Assembly: GCA_903885665.1 (NCBI GenBank)
Contig: CAISJL010000059.1
Coordinates: 1 to 64,000 of the forward strand
DNA length: 64,000 nucleotides
Reading direction: 5' to 3'
DNA from: an uncultured beta proteobacterium
GTDB taxonomy: Bacteria; Pseudomonadota; Gammaproteobacteria; Burkholderiales; SG8-41
In this document: piece after piece, positions 17,287 through 26,612 of the stretch
Layout of the letters: the number at the start of each line of letters is the position of its first letter
How positions within the stretch are numbered: position 1 is the stretch's first letter
Position numbers and translations under genes: made by a program
The notes under the pieces: model-generated
What the model saw: only the letters and a program-made list of their open reading frames with translations
Told to the model about the DNA's origin: nothing
Databases searched by the model: none

Positions 17287-18285
17287 TTAATCAATTTTTA
17301 TTTTTACAGTACTCGATAGCTTAACCCATTTTTCAACTTCATTAGACATCCATTTCTTAAATTCTGCAGGTCCACCCCCAACAACCTCAGCTCCCTGTGT
17401 CACAATCCGTTCATTAATCTCTTTGGTTTTTAATATTTTAAGCAACTCAAGATTGATACGATTCACAATCGATTGTGGGGTATTTGCAGGGGCCAGCAAA
17501 CCATACCAAGCATCTGAAGAGTAACCGAGCAAGCCCGACTCTGAGATGGTTGGTAAATCAGGGAATAAAGAAGTTCTGCGCAAAGACGATACTGCTAGGG
17601 CATTGAGACGCTTTGACTTTACAAATGGACTGGCATTTATCGTATTACTAAACATTAATTGAACATTGCCACCAACCAGGTCAACCAATGCCGCAGAACC
17701 GCTGCGATGCGGTACATGAATCATTTTCGTCTTTGCCATAAACTGAAATAATTCAAATGCCAGATGCGTTCCTGAACCATTACCCGCCGAAGCATAAAAG
17801 TACTTTTGTGATTGCGCAGACCCTAGACTGACAATATCTTTCACCGATTTGAATGGGGCCGCAGGATGAGCGACCAATAGATTCGGAACGGTTGCGATCA
17901 AAGTAATTGGCGCAAAGTCTGCAATGGGTTGATATCTTAAGTGTGCTTGTATTCCTGCATTGATAGCGTGACTAATGGTCACTGCGAGCAAGGTATATCC
18001 ATCAGGACTTGCACGTGCAGTTAATTCTGATGCCAACACAGTTCCTGCACCAGGCCGATTGTCAGCAACAATTATTTGCCCGAGTGATGCACCCAAAGGT
18101 GGTGCAATAAGTCGTGAAATTGTATCTACGCCACCACCAGGTCCACCAGGCACAATGAGGCGTATTGGCTTATGCGGATATGTTGGCGCTTGCGCCCATA
18201 CTGGCACAGAAAGCAGAATACCCACAATAGGCAGTATCCAGATCGCAAGCTTAGATACAAAACTCTTCAAACACTTATAAGGCAT
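17287..18285 (-). CDS. Bug/TctC family receptor
   Basis: A 332-residue receptor with a long signal peptide (n-region MPYKCLKSFVSK, hydrophobic core to about residue 31, ending PVWAQA). Bug motifs: YPHKPIRLIVPGGPGGGVDT, ADNRPGAGTVLASE, PDGYTLLAV, HVPHRSGSAAL and WYGLLAPANTP. HVPYKG is altered to HVPHRSG, a change in the substrate-binding loop. It lies 35 bases after another, more divergent Bug gene and 64 bases before the aldolase in the leuCD operon, so it probably binds the operon's substrate. The SD is weak. Confidence 0.94.
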   Translation of the reverse strand: MPYKCLKSFVSKLAIWILPIVGILLSVPVWAQAPTYPHKPIRLIVPGGPGGGVDTISRLIAPPLGASLGQIIVADNRPGAGTVLASELTARASPDGYTLLAVTISHAINAGIQAHLRYQPIADFAPITLIATVPNLLVAHPAAPFKSVKDIVSLGSAQSQKYFYASAGNGSGTHLAFELFQFMAKTKMIHVPHRSGSAALVDLVGGNVQLMFSNTINASPFVKSKRLNALAVSSLRRTSLFPDLPTISESGLLGYSSDAWYGLLAPANTPQSIVNRINLELLKILKTKEINERIVTQGAEVVGGGPAEFKKWMSNEVEKWVKLSSTVKIKID

Positions 18286-18320
18286 ACAATATTTCTTTGG
18301 CGACTGATCTAAAAGACTCC

Positions 18321-19307
18321 CTACTTTAACAACCCCATATCATCTAATGTTTTACGATAACTGGCATGCTCACGCTCTAAGAATTGCGGTAACTCTCGAT
18401 GACCCAGTATGCCAATCGTCCAGCTATTAAATTCAGCATCCTTACGAATTTGCTCACTTTGCATCGCCTGAGTAATGGACTGATCCCACCACGACAGCTC
18501 GCTAGGTTTAATCCCTTTAGGTCCGAATATGGTGTAAAACACATTGGCATCGGCAATAATTCCTTGCTCGCGCAAAGTCGGCACAGTAGCTAGCTCACCA
18601 GGAAGTCTACGCGGCCCTGCCACTGCAATAAGGCGTAATTTACCACCTTGCGCTAATTGCCATGCACTACCTGGGCTTTGCACACCTACATCTAAGTGCC
18701 CGCCAGCTACTTGTGCTGCTGTTGTTGTGCCCGAGGTATACACAACCGCAGTTAGTTTACTTGGAATCGCACCCGCTAACCGGCCTAATGTGGCTATTGA
18801 GATATGAATAGGGTTACCAATCGCCGTTGAAAATCCGAAGGACACTGAACCTGCATCTTTTTTTAAACGAGCAATAATATCTTGACCCGTGCGAATTGCG
18901 GAGTCTGTACGCACAAAGTAGACTTGATACTCATCCAAAATCTTAATAATGGGGCTTACATCACGATGTGACACCGGTGATTGACCAGCAGCCACAGTGG
19001 TTAACCAACTCGAAGACGCTAATCCCAAATAATAAGGACTTCCTGTATGGGTAGCCAAATATGAAAATGCAATTGACTGACCGCCGCCCGGCTTATTCAC
19101 GACCAACATCGTAGGCACTTGCTTGGAATCTTGCAGCGCTCTTTGTAGAGCGCGTCCAATACGATCATTGGCGCCGCCTGGAGCAGCACCAATTACAAAT
19201 ACCACAGGTCGATCGGGTTTCCATGTGGCATTAATTGATGGCGAAGTTTGAGCCAGCGCCAGGATTGGAGCGATACATACTAGGATTGATAAATATATTT
19301 TTCTCAT
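18321..19307 (-). CDS. Divergent Bug/TctC-like receptor
   Basis: A 328-residue periplasmic protein with signal peptide MRKIYLSILVCIAPILALAQ. It keeps the Bug architecture (PVVFVIGAAPGGANDRIGRAL, VVNKPGGGQSIAFSYL, FGPKGIKPSELSWW) but lacks the HVPYKG motif, reading YTSGTTTAAQVAGGHLDVGV there. It is closer in style to the TctC branch. Its ATG shares a base with the leuD stop (TAATG), preceded by GGAGGAG, so translation is coupled to the dehydratase small subunit. Two unlike receptors in one operon may recognise two forms of the same acid, or one may be a sensor (inference). Confidence 0.85.
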   Translation of the reverse strand: MRKIYLSILVCIAPILALAQTSPSINATWKPDRPVVFVIGAAPGGANDRIGRALQRALQDSKQVPTMLVVNKPGGGQSIAFSYLATHTGSPYYLGLASSSWLTTVAAGQSPVSHRDVSPIIKILDEYQVYFVRTDSAIRTGQDIIARLKKDAGSVSFGFSTAIGNPIHISIATLGRLAGAIPSKLTAVVYTSGTTTAAQVAGGHLDVGVQSPGSAWQLAQGGKLRLIAVAGPRRLPGELATVPTLREQGIIADANVFYTIFGPKGIKPSELSWWDQSITQAMQSEQIRKDAEFNSWTIGILGHRELPQFLEREHASYRKTLDDMGLLK

Positions 19308-19942
19308 TACTCCTCCATTATCTTATGCGCTAACCAAGGCATTCGTGCTTGATAGCATTGTTCAAATGCTTTGATTTCAGTCAGGTGCTCTAGTGTTACA
19401 CCAACATCGTCTAGGCCAGCCATCAGACGTGCTTTGCGTGTCGGATCAATATCAAACGCATGATCGTGACCATCAGGTGCGATCACAACTTGCCGCAATA
19501 AATCTACGGTCATCTGTGCGCCCGGCTGCGCGTGTAATTGCCGCCATATATCTTGCACCACCGGTAACGGTAACATTGCAGGCACAATACCATTTTGTAG
19601 GCAATTACCAACAAATACATCACCAAAACTTGGACCTACTAGGGCACGCACACCATAATCCATCACTGCGTATGCAGCCCCCTCGCGCGAAGAGCCACAT
19701 CCAAAGTCAGTACCAGTGACTAATATGCCAGCGCCTTGATAATCTGCATGATTGAGCACAAAGTCCGAAAAAGGCTTGCCATTTGGAGCAAAACGCAAAT
19801 CATGTAAAAATATTTTTGAGTAATCCACGACACCCGGGCGACGTCGAATGCGCAAGAACCGACCTGGCAAGATGACGCCTGTATCTATTTTTGCAATATC
19901 TAGCGGGGCAGCCACAGCTGTCCATGTGGTAAATGGCGCCAT
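19307..19942 (-). CDS. leuD: 3-isopropylmalate dehydratase-type small subunit (LeuD-like)
   Basis: A 211-residue swivel-domain subunit of an aconitase-superfamily hydro-lyase. Seen are the substrate loop GTDFGCGSSREGA (77-89) and DYGVRALVGPSFGDVFVGNCLQNGIVP. In leucine-pathway LeuD the loop normally ends SREHAPWAL; here Gly88 and AAYAV replace His and its followers, suggesting another substrate. It partners the large subunit two bases upstream. Absence of leuB, and presence of receptors and an aldolase, favour a catabolic hydro-lyase (citraconate, dimethylmalate or maleate type) over leucine synthesis. Confidence 0.9.
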   Translation of the reverse strand: MAPFTTWTAVAAPLDIAKIDTGVILPGRFLRIRRRPGVVDYSKIFLHDLRFAPNGKPFSDFVLNHADYQGAGILVTGTDFGCGSSREGAAYAVMDYGVRALVGPSFGDVFVGNCLQNGIVPAMLPLPVVQDIWRQLHAQPGAQMTVDLLRQVVIAPDGHDHAFDIDPTRKARLMAGLDDVGVTLEHLTEIKAFEQCYQARMPWLAHKIMEE

Positions 19943-19944
19943 GA

Positions 19945-21381
19945 TTATGACCTCCCTAATGTACGAACATCTGTTAACCGCCCAAAAATAGCTGCACCAG
20001 CAGCCATCGCTGGGCTCATAATGTGAGTCATCGCACCTGGGCCTTGGCGCCCCTCAAAATTTCGATTAGTTGTAGATGCCGAACGCTGACCTCTCTCTAG
20101 CATATCGCCATTGGATCCACCGCACATCGAACAACTGGCATCGCGCCATTCAAAACCTGCACTCTTAAAGATATGATCCAAACCCTCAGCTTCAGCTTGC
20201 CTTTTCACTCCAGTCGAACCAGGTACAACGATTGCCGGAATCACAGCGCGTCGCCCTTCAACCACTTGAGCTGCAGCACGCAAATCTTCTATTCGTCCAT
20301 TAGTACATGACCCTAGAAATACCTTGTCGATCGCAATCGAAGACAGTGGTGTGCCCGGTTGCAATTGCATGTATTCCAGCGCTCTTTGCACACGCATTCG
20401 ACGATCTGCGTCTTGAATCAATTGCGGGTCTGGCACCCTGCCATCAATAGGCATAGAATCTTCAGGACTTGTACCCCAACTCACCATGGGTGAAATAGCA
20501 CCTGCATCCAAACTCAGCTCTTGATCGAACTGCGCATCCTCAGCAGTCTTCAGTGTCTGCCAATAGGCTAGAGCCTGATCCCAATCTGCACCGACTGGGG
20601 AAAACAGTCGGCCCGACAAATACTCATAAGTGTAATCATCGGATGCAATCATGCCAATACGAGCACCCGCTTCAATCGACATATTACAAATCGTTAACCG
20701 CGCCTCTACCGACATCTCTCGAATTACCGAACCACAATACTCAATGGCGTGACCGCTAGCACCACCAATACCTATCTGCGCAATCAGGCACAGAATAATA
20801 TCTTTAGAAGTTACATGCGGCGACAATCGACCATCAATACGCACACGCATTTGCTTCGGCTTCTTCTGCCATATTGTTTGGGTTGCAAGCACATGGCGTA
20901 ACTGATTAGACTGCCCAATAGGTATTGCTAAACTTCCCATAGCACCTTGGGTTGCAGTATGCGAATCACAACAAGTAATCAATAACCCGGGTTGAGTCAA
21001 ACCTAATTCCGGACCGATCACATGAATAATGCCTTGACGAGGATCATCAGGTCCTATGTGAGCAATATCAAACTCCCGAGCATTCTCACCTAACCATTGC
21101 ACTACATTACGAATCTCTGGGTTAGGAATGGCTCCAACCCCAGCAGCGCGATTCAAACTCGGCAAATAATGATCGGTCACTGCTAAGTTTAATTTTGGTT
21201 TTCGAACAGTGCGCTGCTCAGCGCGCAACTGATCAAACGCAAAAAAAGTGCCGCCCTCGTGCAAAAGATTTAAATCGACAAATAATAACTCTTCACCACC
21301 AGGTGTTGCGACTATCACATGCTCACGCCATATCTTATCGAGCATGGTCTCTGACGGACTCATAGTTTTCTTTAGTGTCAT
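19945..21381 (-). CDS. leuC: 3-isopropylmalate dehydratase-type large subunit (LeuC-like)
   Basis: A 478-residue Fe-S hydro-lyase subunit. The [4Fe-4S] ligands are seen as C359 (FLGSCTNGRIEDLR) and C417/C420 (ASCSMCGG); LLITCCDSHTATQGAMGSLAIP and NRNFEGRQGPG are also diagnostic. ATG 21381 is preferred over the longer open frame to 21426 because AAGGAAG lies five to six bases before it and homology begins there. The protein has a longer central region (around ADWDQALAYWQTLKTAEDAQ) than aconitase but normal LeuC length. First gene of the operon leuC-leuD-Bug-Bug-aldolase; divergent from a prpD-like gene. It is probably a specialised catabolic paralogue, since the leucine genes leuA and leuB are absent. 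Confidence 0.92.
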   Translation of the reverse strand: MTLKKTMSPSETMLDKIWREHVIVATPGGEELLFVDLNLLHEGGTFFAFDQLRAEQRTVRKPKLNLAVTDHYLPSLNRAAGVGAIPNPEIRNVVQWLGENAREFDIAHIGPDDPRQGIIHVIGPELGLTQPGLLITCCDSHTATQGAMGSLAIPIGQSNQLRHVLATQTIWQKKPKQMRVRIDGRLSPHVTSKDIILCLIAQIGIGGASGHAIEYCGSVIREMSVEARLTICNMSIEAGARIGMIASDDYTYEYLSGRLFSPVGADWDQALAYWQTLKTAEDAQFDQELSLDAGAISPMVSWGTSPEDSMPIDGRVPDPQLIQDADRRMRVQRALEYMQLQPGTPLSSIAIDKVFLGSCTNGRIEDLRAAAQVVEGRRAVIPAIVVPGSTGVKRQAEAEGLDHIFKSAGFEWRDASCSMCGGSNGDMLERGQRSASTTNRNFEGRQGPGAMTHIMSPAMAAGAAIFGRLTDVRTLGRS

Positions 21382-21753
21382 ACTGGCTTCCTTGATCCAC
21401 GTTAAAGTGCGGCAATCTATAATCACTTAAAAAAGCGATCGTAAAATCAGGGTTACGTATCCTCAACTGTTTATCATTATTTTTAGATGTTAGATCATGC
21501 CAGAGTTTCAAATCAACGTCCAGAATCAAGGCCGATCAATCATTATATGTGGACCGCTCTCATTTATCTCTACCATCAAATTATAAAAAGTTCAATATAG
21601 GGACATCAAATCTGCGATAGGGAATATAATTGCTTACTAACAACTGCAAACACTTAAGCACGAATAAAAAACAACACTTGAGTGTATACAAAAATCTATG
21701 CTGCAGTGAGTGCATGTCGTAGAATTAAACATACAAAAATTCTAGAGCAGTCA
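21382..21753. other. Divergent regulatory region between leuC and prpD-like genes
   Basis: About 370 AT-rich bases with no gene. An in-frame extension of the prpD-like gene reaches back to 21682 but lacks homology. Both operons must be promoted from here, and a shared regulator is likely; no gene for one is adjacent. I see no clear operator. Confidence 0.5.
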
Positions 21754-23109
21754 ATGGATCAAATCACCCGCACATTAGCGCAATATGTCGCCCAATTAAA
21801 TATTGCAGCGATCTCTGACAATACCTTACTTCAAACAAAAATTCGGGTGATAGATACGATTGCTTGTGCGATGGGTGGCTACGATAGCGAGCCCGCACAT
21901 ATAGCTAGACGACTATCCGAGGGATATCAGTCAAACTGCAGTGCTGGTCTTTTTGGCACTCGCCAAGAGACGACTATTGAGATGGCCGCATTCACCAATG
22001 CAGTCATGACTAGATATTTGGATTACAACGATACCTATATTTCCAAGGGGGCTGGCCACCCTAGCGATATGATTCCAGCTTGTATTGCGGTCGCCGAGGC
22101 TTACGGCTGCAATGGCCAGTCTACGCTACTCGCTATTATTGCTGCATACGAGATATTTACTGCTCTAGCTGACGCCGTTGGATTGCGTGATCGCGGCTGG
22201 GATCAAGGATTATATGTAGCTATCGGAAGCACAGTCGGTGTCGCCAAATTACTCAACTTAAACGAAATACAAATCGGCAACGCGATCGCCATTGCCTCCA
22301 CCTGCAACATTGCTAGTCGGCAAACCCGTAGCGGAGAGTTGTCGATGTGGAAAGGCTGCGCTACAGCTCACTCTGCTAGAGCGGGGGTATTTGCTGCCAT
22401 GCTCGCCAAAGAAGGAATGACTGGACCAACGGCAGCTTTTGAAGGTCGGCATGGTTTATGGGACCAAGTAACTGGGCACTTTAGTCTCAATGCGCTAGGG
22501 GATGCTAACACGCCATTTGGCATAGTACGGACCAACTTAAAATTCTTTCCGTCTGAATATCACTCGCAAGCACCATTGTGGATGGCACTACAGTTCAGAA
22601 CAGAGCTCAGCTTAAATGAGATTGCTGGTATACGGATGCAAACCTATCATACGGCATACAGTGAAATCGGCAGTGAGATTGAGAAATGGCATCCACGCAC
22701 TCGGGAAACCGCTGACCATAGCCTGCCCTACTTATTTGCTTTAGCGCTAAGAGATGGCTTTATTGATAAGCATAGTTTTAAAATAGAGAATATCAACGAT
22801 ACGAATATTCATGCATTAATGCAAAAAATTACCATCTCAGAAAATCCACAATGCACCAGTGCTTACCCAGAAAAAATGGTTACGCTAGTAGACATTCAAC
22901 TCCAAAACGGTAAAACCTATTCTAAAACTGCAGAGTATCCTAGAGGACATGCTTTAAATCCCATGAGTAATCTTGAAGTTGAAACCAAGTTTAATAATTT
23001 AACCCGCGAGCATATGAGTATCCCCCAAAGGCAATTATTGCTGAAGCAATTATGGCAGTTTGATCAATTAGAAAATATCCGCCAAGCCACTGAATTAATC
23101 AAGATTTAG
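21754..23109 (+). CDS. MmgE/PrpD family protein, 2-methylcitrate dehydratase-like
   Basis: A 451-residue protein of the PrpD family, nearer to true PrpD than the paralogue at 4241. It shows KIRVIDTIACAMGGYDSEPA, TRYLDYNDTYISKGAGHPSDMIPACIAVAEA and SELSMWKG-type text (GELSMWKGCATAHSARAGVFAA). PrpD dehydrates 2-methylcitrate to 2-methyl-cis-aconitate without iron. ATG 21754 is preferred to the upstream 21682 start because family homology starts at MDQITRTLAQYV. No prpB or prpC is present, so a separate role in the leuCD-linked pathway is likely. It ends eight bases before the stop of a convergent Bug gene. Confidence 0.9.
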   Translation: MDQITRTLAQYVAQLNIAAISDNTLLQTKIRVIDTIACAMGGYDSEPAHIARRLSEGYQSNCSAGLFGTRQETTIEMAAFTNAVMTRYLDYNDTYISKGAGHPSDMIPACIAVAEAYGCNGQSTLLAIIAAYEIFTALADAVGLRDRGWDQGLYVAIGSTVGVAKLLNLNEIQIGNAIAIASTCNIASRQTRSGELSMWKGCATAHSARAGVFAAMLAKEGMTGPTAAFEGRHGLWDQVTGHFSLNALGDANTPFGIVRTNLKFFPSEYHSQAPLWMALQFRTELSLNEIAGIRMQTYHTAYSEIGSEIEKWHPRTRETADHSLPYLFALALRDGFIDKHSFKIENINDTNIHALMQKITISENPQCTSAYPEKMVTLVDIQLQNGKTYSKTAEYPRGHALNPMSNLEVETKFNNLTREHMSIPQRQLLLKQLWQFDQLENIRQATELIKI

Positions 23110-23117
23110 GCGACTAT

Positions 23118-24095
23118 TTATTCGCCTTTAATTCCTGCAGCTTTAATCACTTTAGCCCACTTTGTGAATTCCGCTTGCATGTACTGCGCATATTGCTCTG
23201 AACTCATCTCAGCAGGCTCTGCGCCAGACTTCTTCAGACCTTGCTGAACCTCTGATGACTTTAGCGCACGAGCGGTTTCTTGATACAAGCGATGTAATAT
23301 ATCTGAAGGGGTGCGTGCAGGCGCAGACAATCCAAACCAATTACTGACCGCAAAACCCTTCACTCCACCTTCAGCAACGGTTGGGATCTCAGGTGCAGCA
23401 GAAGTTCTCTTTTCTCCCGTGACCGCAACGGCTATCAATTTGCCAACCCGAACCTGCTGAATAACGGTTGGTATATTGCCAAAGCTTAAAGAAATCTGAC
23501 CGCCGACTAAATCGATCAAGGCTGGCGCACCACCTTTGTAAGGAACGTGCACCCATTTAACCCCAGTCATATATTGAAATAACTCGCCTGATAAATGACC
23601 TGAGGATCCAACTCCCTGCGAACCATAAGCAATCGAAGCATTATTTTTCTTAGATAAGGCAATCAAACTTTTAATGTCGCGCACTGGAAAGGACGGATGC
23701 ACAACCAGCATATTTTGTGACTCAGCAACCAATGCGATCGCACTAAAATCTTTGGGAAAATCAAAACTTAATTTCATTAAAGAAGGATTGATCGTATCTC
23801 CAGTAGTATTCACCTTGATCGTATAACCATCGGCGGCCGCTCTCGCTAACAAATCGGAGGCTAGCGCGCCATTCGCACCGGGCCGATTATCAACCGTGAT
23901 CGACTGACCCATATAATCGGTAAATTTAGGTGCCAGAATACGCGCAACAAAGTCAGCTCCTCCTCCCGGCGCCGAACCTACCAAAATTCTAATGGGTCGC
24001 GTGGGATATAACTGAGCTGCCGTATCTAATACGACAACCAAGAATCCCACAACACACAAAAACAGCTGACAACAGATAGATTTATATTTATTCAT
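23118..24095 (-). CDS. Bug/TctC family receptor
   Basis: A 325-residue receptor with signal peptide to about residue 27 (VVVLDTAAQ). Motifs: YPTRPIRILVGSAPGGGADF, VDNRPGANGALASDL, ADGYTIKVN, HVPYKGGAPALIDLVGG and NWFGLSAPARTP. It follows the decayed amidohydrolase gene by 39 bases on the same strand, so it was probably that enzyme's partner receptor; such receptor-amidohydrolase pairs are common in Burkholderiales. The SD is poor. The reading frame is intact although the neighbour is broken. Confidence 0.94.
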   Translation of the reverse strand: MNKYKSICCQLFLCVVGFLVVVLDTAAQLYPTRPIRILVGSAPGGGADFVARILAPKFTDYMGQSITVDNRPGANGALASDLLARAAADGYTIKVNTTGDTINPSLMKLSFDFPKDFSAIALVAESQNMLVVHPSFPVRDIKSLIALSKKNNASIAYGSQGVGSSGHLSGELFQYMTGVKWVHVPYKGGAPALIDLVGGQISLSFGNIPTVIQQVRVGKLIAVAVTGEKRTSAAPEIPTVAEGGVKGFAVSNWFGLSAPARTPSDILHRLYQETARALKSSEVQQGLKKSGAEPAEMSSEQYAQYMQAEFTKWAKVIKAAGIKGE

Positions 24096-24134
24096 CTTTG
24101 AAGATTACACACATTATACAATTTGAGTGACGTA

Positions 24135-25117
24135 TTATTTAAACCCAAACAAACAAACAGGGTTATCGACAAGAATTTTTTGACGGACATTTGCGCTAGG
24201 CTCCCATCCTGCTAACAAATTCAATACCACTGCATCATCAATATCGCGCCATGGCAAAAGATCTGCCATATTATGCCCTGGAGGTCTAGCGGCAGGATGA
24301 GGCCAATTAGTGCCCCATAAAATACGATCGGGGTTAGCTGCGATCAAGGCCTTAGCCATCTCAGCATAACCCGCATAATGCGGCGGATCGGTAAATAATA
24401 AATTCGTTGCAGAAATTTTGACATATGCGCGGCCACTACCCACAAGCTCAAGTAACGCATCAAAACCTTGCTCATGAACACCGTGCGCTGCATTAGCACC
24501 CCAAAATGATCAAATACAACAGGCACTGGCAAAGCAGAAAACTCTGACTTCAACGCGCCAATAATCTTGGGTTCAGTATTAAATTGAATATGCCAGCCAC
24601 GGGCTTTAATCCGATCAACTGTTGTACGTAAAAAACGGCCAGAGGCTGCTGGGTCACTAATACCTGCAGTCGCTAAATTCAGACGCACTCCACACACTCC
24701 TGACTTCTGCATCTGGTCTAGTTCCGAATCTGTTGTTTTCTCATCAATCACCACAATCGCAAGCGCTGCAATACCCAAGCTACGTGTCGCATCTAATTTA
24801 CAACGATTATCCGTTCCATAAAAACTAGGCTGTACAATCATCACACCCTCAATACTTAGCGACTTATGCAATTGGCGCAACTGATCTACAGAAGCCTCTG
24901 GTGGGGAGTAGGAACGTTTAGCTGTAAATGAGTATTGACTCAGCGAACCTACAATATATACATGCGTATCAACAGTACCGTCAGGCATAGCAAACGAAAC
25001 CCTGACTTTTGGCTGAGACGGTACTATAGTTGGCGGCTCTACAGCCCAACTCCAATCCATTACTGACAGAGCGGCCCCAGCAGCGGAATATTTTAAAAAG
25101 GCTCTTCTTTAGATCAT
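24135..25117 (-). pseudogene. Tat-signal amidohydrolase (PDC lactonase-like), inactivated
   Basis: Remnant of a 327-residue amidohydrolase_2 protein similar to 2-pyrone-4,6-dicarboxylate lactonase. GGAG stands six bases before ATG 25117, but codon 3 is TAA; reading on gives R-R-A-F-L-K, a twin-arginine motif, then YSAAGAALS. A second lesion is a frame break at the C-run 24499-24502: restoring one G on the coding strand joins FDHFG to GANAAHGVHEQGF and the intact C-terminus (ILWGTNWPHP...LVDNPVCLFGF). A third is THVY where the metal-binding H-x-H is expected. The body also shows VQPSFYGTDNR and GVRLNL. The frameshift alone might be a sequencing error, but three lesions together indicate decay. 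Confidence 0.85.
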
Positions 25118-25311
25118 AAAATTCTCCATACGTAGTTTAGGAATAATAATTTTCAATCCATACTATTCGCTACAATAATACATGCAATAATTCATATAAC
25201 AATTCATAAAAAAACTCACAAAACACTTCCCCACCCCACAATCGCTACGCATCTACTCATTATCGAACATCAACAAACATTATTCATAGCGAATGGGATA
25301 GTGAATTAATC

Positions 25312-25680
25312 TTAAACCGGCTCAGGTATCAACAATATTGCACAAGCTTCAGCAACTCCTGACGTTGGCTCTTTCTCACTGACCATTGTTGCAAATCCTG
25401 ATTTAGTGATTACTGCAGCGCGTGACCAACGGTCCACTTTTTGTAGCTCTTCCATTCTGATCGTTAAATTTTTAGCGGCATTAAACTGCACGCTACAAAT
25501 TTTTGCCTGACTTGCAATGACTGCTGTTTCAGCTTGCTTCTTGCCTAGCCGCTCTGTGGCGGCACCAGTTTTCCAACCAAAAAATTCAAAACCCATCCAA
25601 GCAATTAATAAAACGCCTACAAACACACCGAGAATAAATGGATTGGCATCTTTATGAATCGCGGTTAATTTCAAGTTCAT
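25312..25680 (-). CDS. Hypothetical protein with one N-terminal membrane segment
   Basis: A 122-residue protein I do not recognise by function. One transmembrane helix (about 15-34, PFILGVFVGVLLIAWMGFEFFGW) is followed by a soluble, probably periplasmic domain with two Cys: C59 in AKICSVQFN and C112 in AEACAILLIP, which might form a disulfide. The frame is open to 25785, but ATG 25680 is chosen: AAGGAA lies seven bases before it and the extra N-terminus would overlap the MBL gene. It lies 74 bases after the MBL-fold gene on the same strand and could be co-transcribed. Confidence 0.72.
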   Translation of the reverse strand: MNLKLTAIHKDANPFILGVFVGVLLIAWMGFEFFGWKTGAATERLGKKQAETAVIASQAKICSVQFNAAKNLTIRMEELQKVDRWSRAAVITKSGFATMVSEKEPTSGVAEACAILLIPEPV

Positions 25681-25697
25681 CGTATATTCCTTGTTAT

Positions 25698-25747
25698 GAG
25701 CTGCGTCGCAGCTCTTAATGGAGCATACTCTGATCAGTCTGATCAGT
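25698..25747. repeat. Hairpin and tandem palindromes between two minus-strand genes
   Basis: GAGCTGCG and CGCAGCTC flank a single T (25698-25714), and two adjacent copies of CTGATCAGT follow (25730-25738 and 25739-25747), each holding the palindrome CTGATCAG. They fill the 74-base gap between the MBL-fold gene and the hypothetical gene. The hairpin ends six bases before the latter's ribosome site, so it may influence its translation or be an operator. Confidence 0.45.
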
Positions 25748-25754
25748 CTACGCG

Positions 25755-26612
25755 CTAACCAGCAAAATAGCCGACTACTTTCCATATGCCATTCGCTTCC
25801 TCAACTCGCCCCAAGCACTGCAAACGGATTAAGTGTGCGTGCAATGAGCGCATGGCTGCAGTATGCAAACGCTCTGAAACTTCGGCATATGCGTGACTTA
25901 CTAATTGCGTCAAATCTACCGGTCCTGTAGCTTGTAAGGATGCGAAAATTTTTGCTTCTCGCGCCAATCGATGCGCGACTAAACGATGCACCTCCTCATA
26001 CGGCTGCTCAATTACAAAACCGTGACCAGGTGCAAACATCTGTATAGGCAATCCCAATACTTTATCTAAAGAATCAAAGTAAGCTTGCATATTGCCGTCA
26101 GGTGGTGAGATCACGACAGTAGAACCTTGCATCACGTGATCACCGGTAAAGAGTATGCCGCGATCTTCCAGGAGATAGCATAAATGATTAGAAGCGTGAC
26201 CCGGGGTATGGACAGCACGCAGTCGATGATTACCGCACTCAACCATATCACCGTCAGCCAGTGCGCGTTCGGGTACAAAATCTTCATCCTGCCGACCATC
26301 ACTTGGCACCACGCCAAACCCTAAGACCGGGGCACCTGTTTTAGCTCGAATTTGCACGGCCAAGGGTGAGTGGTCGCGGTGCGTATGCGTGCAGACAATC
26401 GATCGCAGACGATCACCAACAGCATTCAAAAGCACATCGCGATGCGCATCCAGATCAGGGCCCGGATCGACCATGATAAGTTCGTCATGGCCAATAATAT
26501 AGGTATTGGTACCAGGACCCGTCATCATACCGGGGTTGGGCGCTGTAATCCGACGCACACCATCTGCAATCTCGACCACCTGACCGGGAACAATCGGCGT
26601 TAGGGCTACCAT
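25755..26612 (-). CDS. MBL-fold metallo-hydrolase (LACTB2-like)
   Basis: A 285-residue metallo-beta-lactamase-fold enzyme. Zinc ligands are seen in THTHRDHSP (HxHxDH), HTPGHASNH and FTGDH, with a further His in APGHG. The C-terminal 70 residues (HRLAREAKIFASLQ...) look like the winged-helix tail typical of LACTB2-type proteins. Bacterial members of this subgroup often have unknown substrates; RNA or thioester hydrolysis has been suggested for relatives. Its ATG overlaps the preceding Nudix gene's end by seven bases. MBL plus Nudix pairs recur in Proteobacteria, consistent with shared acyl-CoA or nucleotide clean-up. Confidence 0.92.
   Translation of the reverse strand: MVALTPIVPGQVVEIADGVRRITAPNPGMMTGPGTNTYIIGHDELIMVDPGPDLDAHRDVLLNAVGDRLRSIVCTHTHRDHSPLAVQIRAKTGAPVLGFGVVPSDGRQDEDFVPERALADGDMVECGNHRLRAVHTPGHASNHLCYLLEDRGILFTGDHVMQGSTVVISPPDGNMQAYFDSLDKVLGLPIQMFAPGHGFVIEQPYEEVHRLVAHRLAREAKIFASLQATGPVDLTQLVSHAYAEVSERLHTAAMRSLHAHLIRLQCLGRVEEANGIWKVVGYFAG

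Noticed and set aside
19307-21381. Plain leucine-biosynthesis leuCD
   Set aside because: No leuA/leuB nearby, atypical SREGA loop and co-transcribed receptors and aldolase make a catabolic role more likely; kept only as an alternative.
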